DNA from: Helicobacteraceae bacterium
GTDB lineage: Bacteria > Campylobacterota > Campylobacteria > Campylobacterales > Sulfurimonadaceae
NCBI GenBank assembly: GCA_027057185.1
Contig: JALUJE010000276.1
Location: 1 to 6,738, forward strand
DNA: 6,738 bases
Direction of reading: 5' to 3'
The translations under genes and the position numbers were made by a program. Below, piece after piece: positions 6,181 through 6,738 of the stretch; position 1 is the first letter of the stretch, and every line of letters begins with the position of its first letter. The notes beneath the pieces were generated by a model. That model was not told where the DNA came from. It saw nothing but the letters and a program-made list of their open reading frames with translations, and did not search any database.

Positions 6181-6246
6181 CACCAATGTAAGTAAAAATA
6201 TGGTTTAAACGTCGGTAATGAAGAGTATTGCCATTGCCGCATTCAT

Positions 6247-6267
6247 CAAAAAGCTTAAAGCTTTTTG
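6247..6267. repeat. Perfect 10-bp inverted repeat in the divergent intergenic region
   Basis: The arms CAAAAAGCTT (6247-6256) and AAGCTTTTTG (6258-6267) are exact reverse complements around a single central A. As RNA it could form a stem of 8 bp with a 5-base loop, U-rich on the 3' side in both orientations. Neither flanking gene ends here, because both start outward, so a simple gene-end terminator is not expected. A dimeric operator or a terminator of an unseen short transcript are the options. Confidence 0.6.
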
Positions 6268-6316
6268 GTAGCAAGAGGAGTGTAAAAATTGTTCAAGGAA
6301 ACATTGATTTACGCTT

Positions 6317-6325
6317 TGATACAAT
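6317..6325 (+). promoter_or_regulatory. Putative extended -10 promoter P1 for acs
   Basis: TGATACAAT fits the extended -10 pattern TGnTATAAT with one mismatch, about 95 bases before the acs start. The nearest TTGATT (6304-6309) is only 10 bases upstream, too close to be a -35. A TTGAT half-site (6316-6320) overlaps the element, so a bound Fnr-like protein would block it. Confidence 0.45.
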
Positions 6326-6379
6326 CGTGCAAATTTTTACGAAAACTCTTGAGATAAGAGAATAATATTGTCTCACCGC

Positions 6380-6388
6380 TGATACAAT
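6380..6388 (+). promoter_or_regulatory. Putative extended -10 promoter P2 for acs
   Basis: This is a second exact TGATACAAT, 63 bases after the first and about 32 bases before the acs start, which would give a leader of about 25 bases. It lies closer to the gene and is the better candidate for the main acs promoter. No proper -35 is seen at 16-18 bases. Confidence 0.5.
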
Positions 6389-6420
6389 GTGGTTATGACA
6401 AATTTGCATAAGGAAGTAAG

Positions 6421-6738
6421 ATGAGTGAGATGAAAAAGCCGGTATATAAACCCAATCGTGAATTTGCTGCAACGGCGCGTATTAAAAATATGTGTGAATA
6501 TGAGAGCCTTCAAAATTGGGCAAAGGAAGATTATGAGGGTTTCTGGGGAAGCTTCGCCAAAGAGAAACTGACCTGGATGGAACCTTTTAATACGGTAATG
6601 AATGAGAGTGACTTTCCTTTTGTAAAGTGGTTTGAAGGGGGAAAACTCAATGTTTCAGTTCAGTGTATTGACCGCCATTTAACGTCACGTAAAAACAAGG
6701 CTGCTATCATTTTTGAGGGGGATCGCGGTGACCAGCAG
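6421..6738 (+). CDS. acs: Acetyl-CoA synthetase, N-terminal part (runs off the window)
   Basis: The first 106 codons of an open frame continue to the window edge. The full enzyme is typically about 650 residues, so only the N-terminal cap region is visible, without the AMP-binding P-loop or the regulatory lysine. Recognition rests on the family pattern: F-x-W-x-K-type start region with NWAKEDYEGFW (32-42), LTWMEPF (50-56), VKWFEGGKLNVS (68-79), CIDRHL (82-87) and KNKAAIIFEGD (91-101). These match AMP-forming acetate:CoA ligases, which activate acetate through acetyl-AMP in the cytoplasm. AGGAAG at 6411-6416 serves as the ribosome site, 4 bases before the ATG. The gene is transcribed away from the Crp/Fnr gene, which may regulate it. 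Confidence 0.92.
   Translation, partial: MSEMKKPVYKPNREFAATARIKNMCEYESLQNWAKEDYEGFWGSFAKEKLTWMEPFNTVMNESDFPFVKWFEGGKLNVSVQCIDRHLTSRKNKAAIIFEGDRGDQQ

Larger units (their letters stand above)
6134..6420. other. Divergent regulatory region between the Crp/Fnr gene and acs
   Basis: These 287 bases contain no credible gene. From left to right they hold a likely minus-strand -10 (6175-6180), a tandem ATTGCC repeat (6227-6238), a long palindrome (6247-6267), two TTGAT half-sites in direct orientation (6304-6308 and 6316-6320), an extended -10 (6317-6325), a weak dyad CTCTT-N5-AAGAG (6346-6360) and a second extended -10 (6380-6388). No tRNA or riboswitch fold was recognised. No complete TTGAT-N4-ATCAA FNR box is present. 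Confidence 0.7.

Noticed and set aside
6227..6238. Tandem ATTGCC repeat
   Set aside because: Only two copies of a hexamer; this is expected by chance and matches no known site.
6039..6242. Minus-strand 67-codon frame overlapping the start of the Crp/Fnr gene
   Set aside because: Most of it is out of frame with the regulator, it has no good ribosome site, and it shows no recognisable domain.
6304..6325. Complete FNR box before acs
   Set aside because: Two TTGAT half-sites are present but in direct orientation 12 bases apart, with no inverted ATCAA at the right spacing.

Overview
The window looks like a chromosomal stretch from a Campylobacterota (epsilonproteobacterial) nitrate respirer. The main evidence is gene order: the end of napG, then napH, napB, napF, a small unknown gene, napL and napD on the plus strand. 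This follows the napAGHBFLD plan of that phylum, which uses NapGH and contains the beta-propeller protein NapL. A free-living Sulfurimonas/Sulfuricurvum/Sulfurovum-type organism would fit, but the genus cannot be fixed from the sequence alone.

Positions 1-4101 (plus strand) form one tightly packed transcription unit. Adjacent genes overlap by a few bases or are separated by about ten bases at most. NapG/NapH should carry electrons from the quinol pool to NapB, a di-haem cytochrome c, and on to NapA, the catalytic subunit encoded upstream of the window. NapF and NapD are cytoplasmic accessory and maturation proteins. Two passengers are less ordinary. One is an 88-residue protein of unknown function, translationally locked between napF and napL (2048-2314). 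The other is a stand-alone Aer-type FAD-binding PAS protein (3658-4101), a CetB-like energy-taxis sensor placed directly behind napD.

Positions 4107-6133 (minus strand) hold a two-gene unit. A Crp/Fnr-family regulator with an FNR-like recognition helix but no FNR cysteine cluster is followed by a two-transmembrane sensor-like protein. That protein's periplasmic part carries two copies of the PilJ/NarX-type AGRQRM motif, and it lacks a recognisable output domain. This unit converges on the nap unit with a gap of only 5 bp.

Positions 6134-6420 are a divergent regulatory region with two extended -10 promoters facing right, one -10 facing left and a perfect 10-bp-arm palindrome. The window ends in the first 106 codons of acetyl-CoA synthetase (acs).

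The most interesting reading is that respiratory nitrate reduction is packaged here with a redox-sensing PAS protein, a possible nitrate- or ligand-sensing membrane protein and a Crp/Fnr regulator. That functional link is inferred from proximity and motifs.
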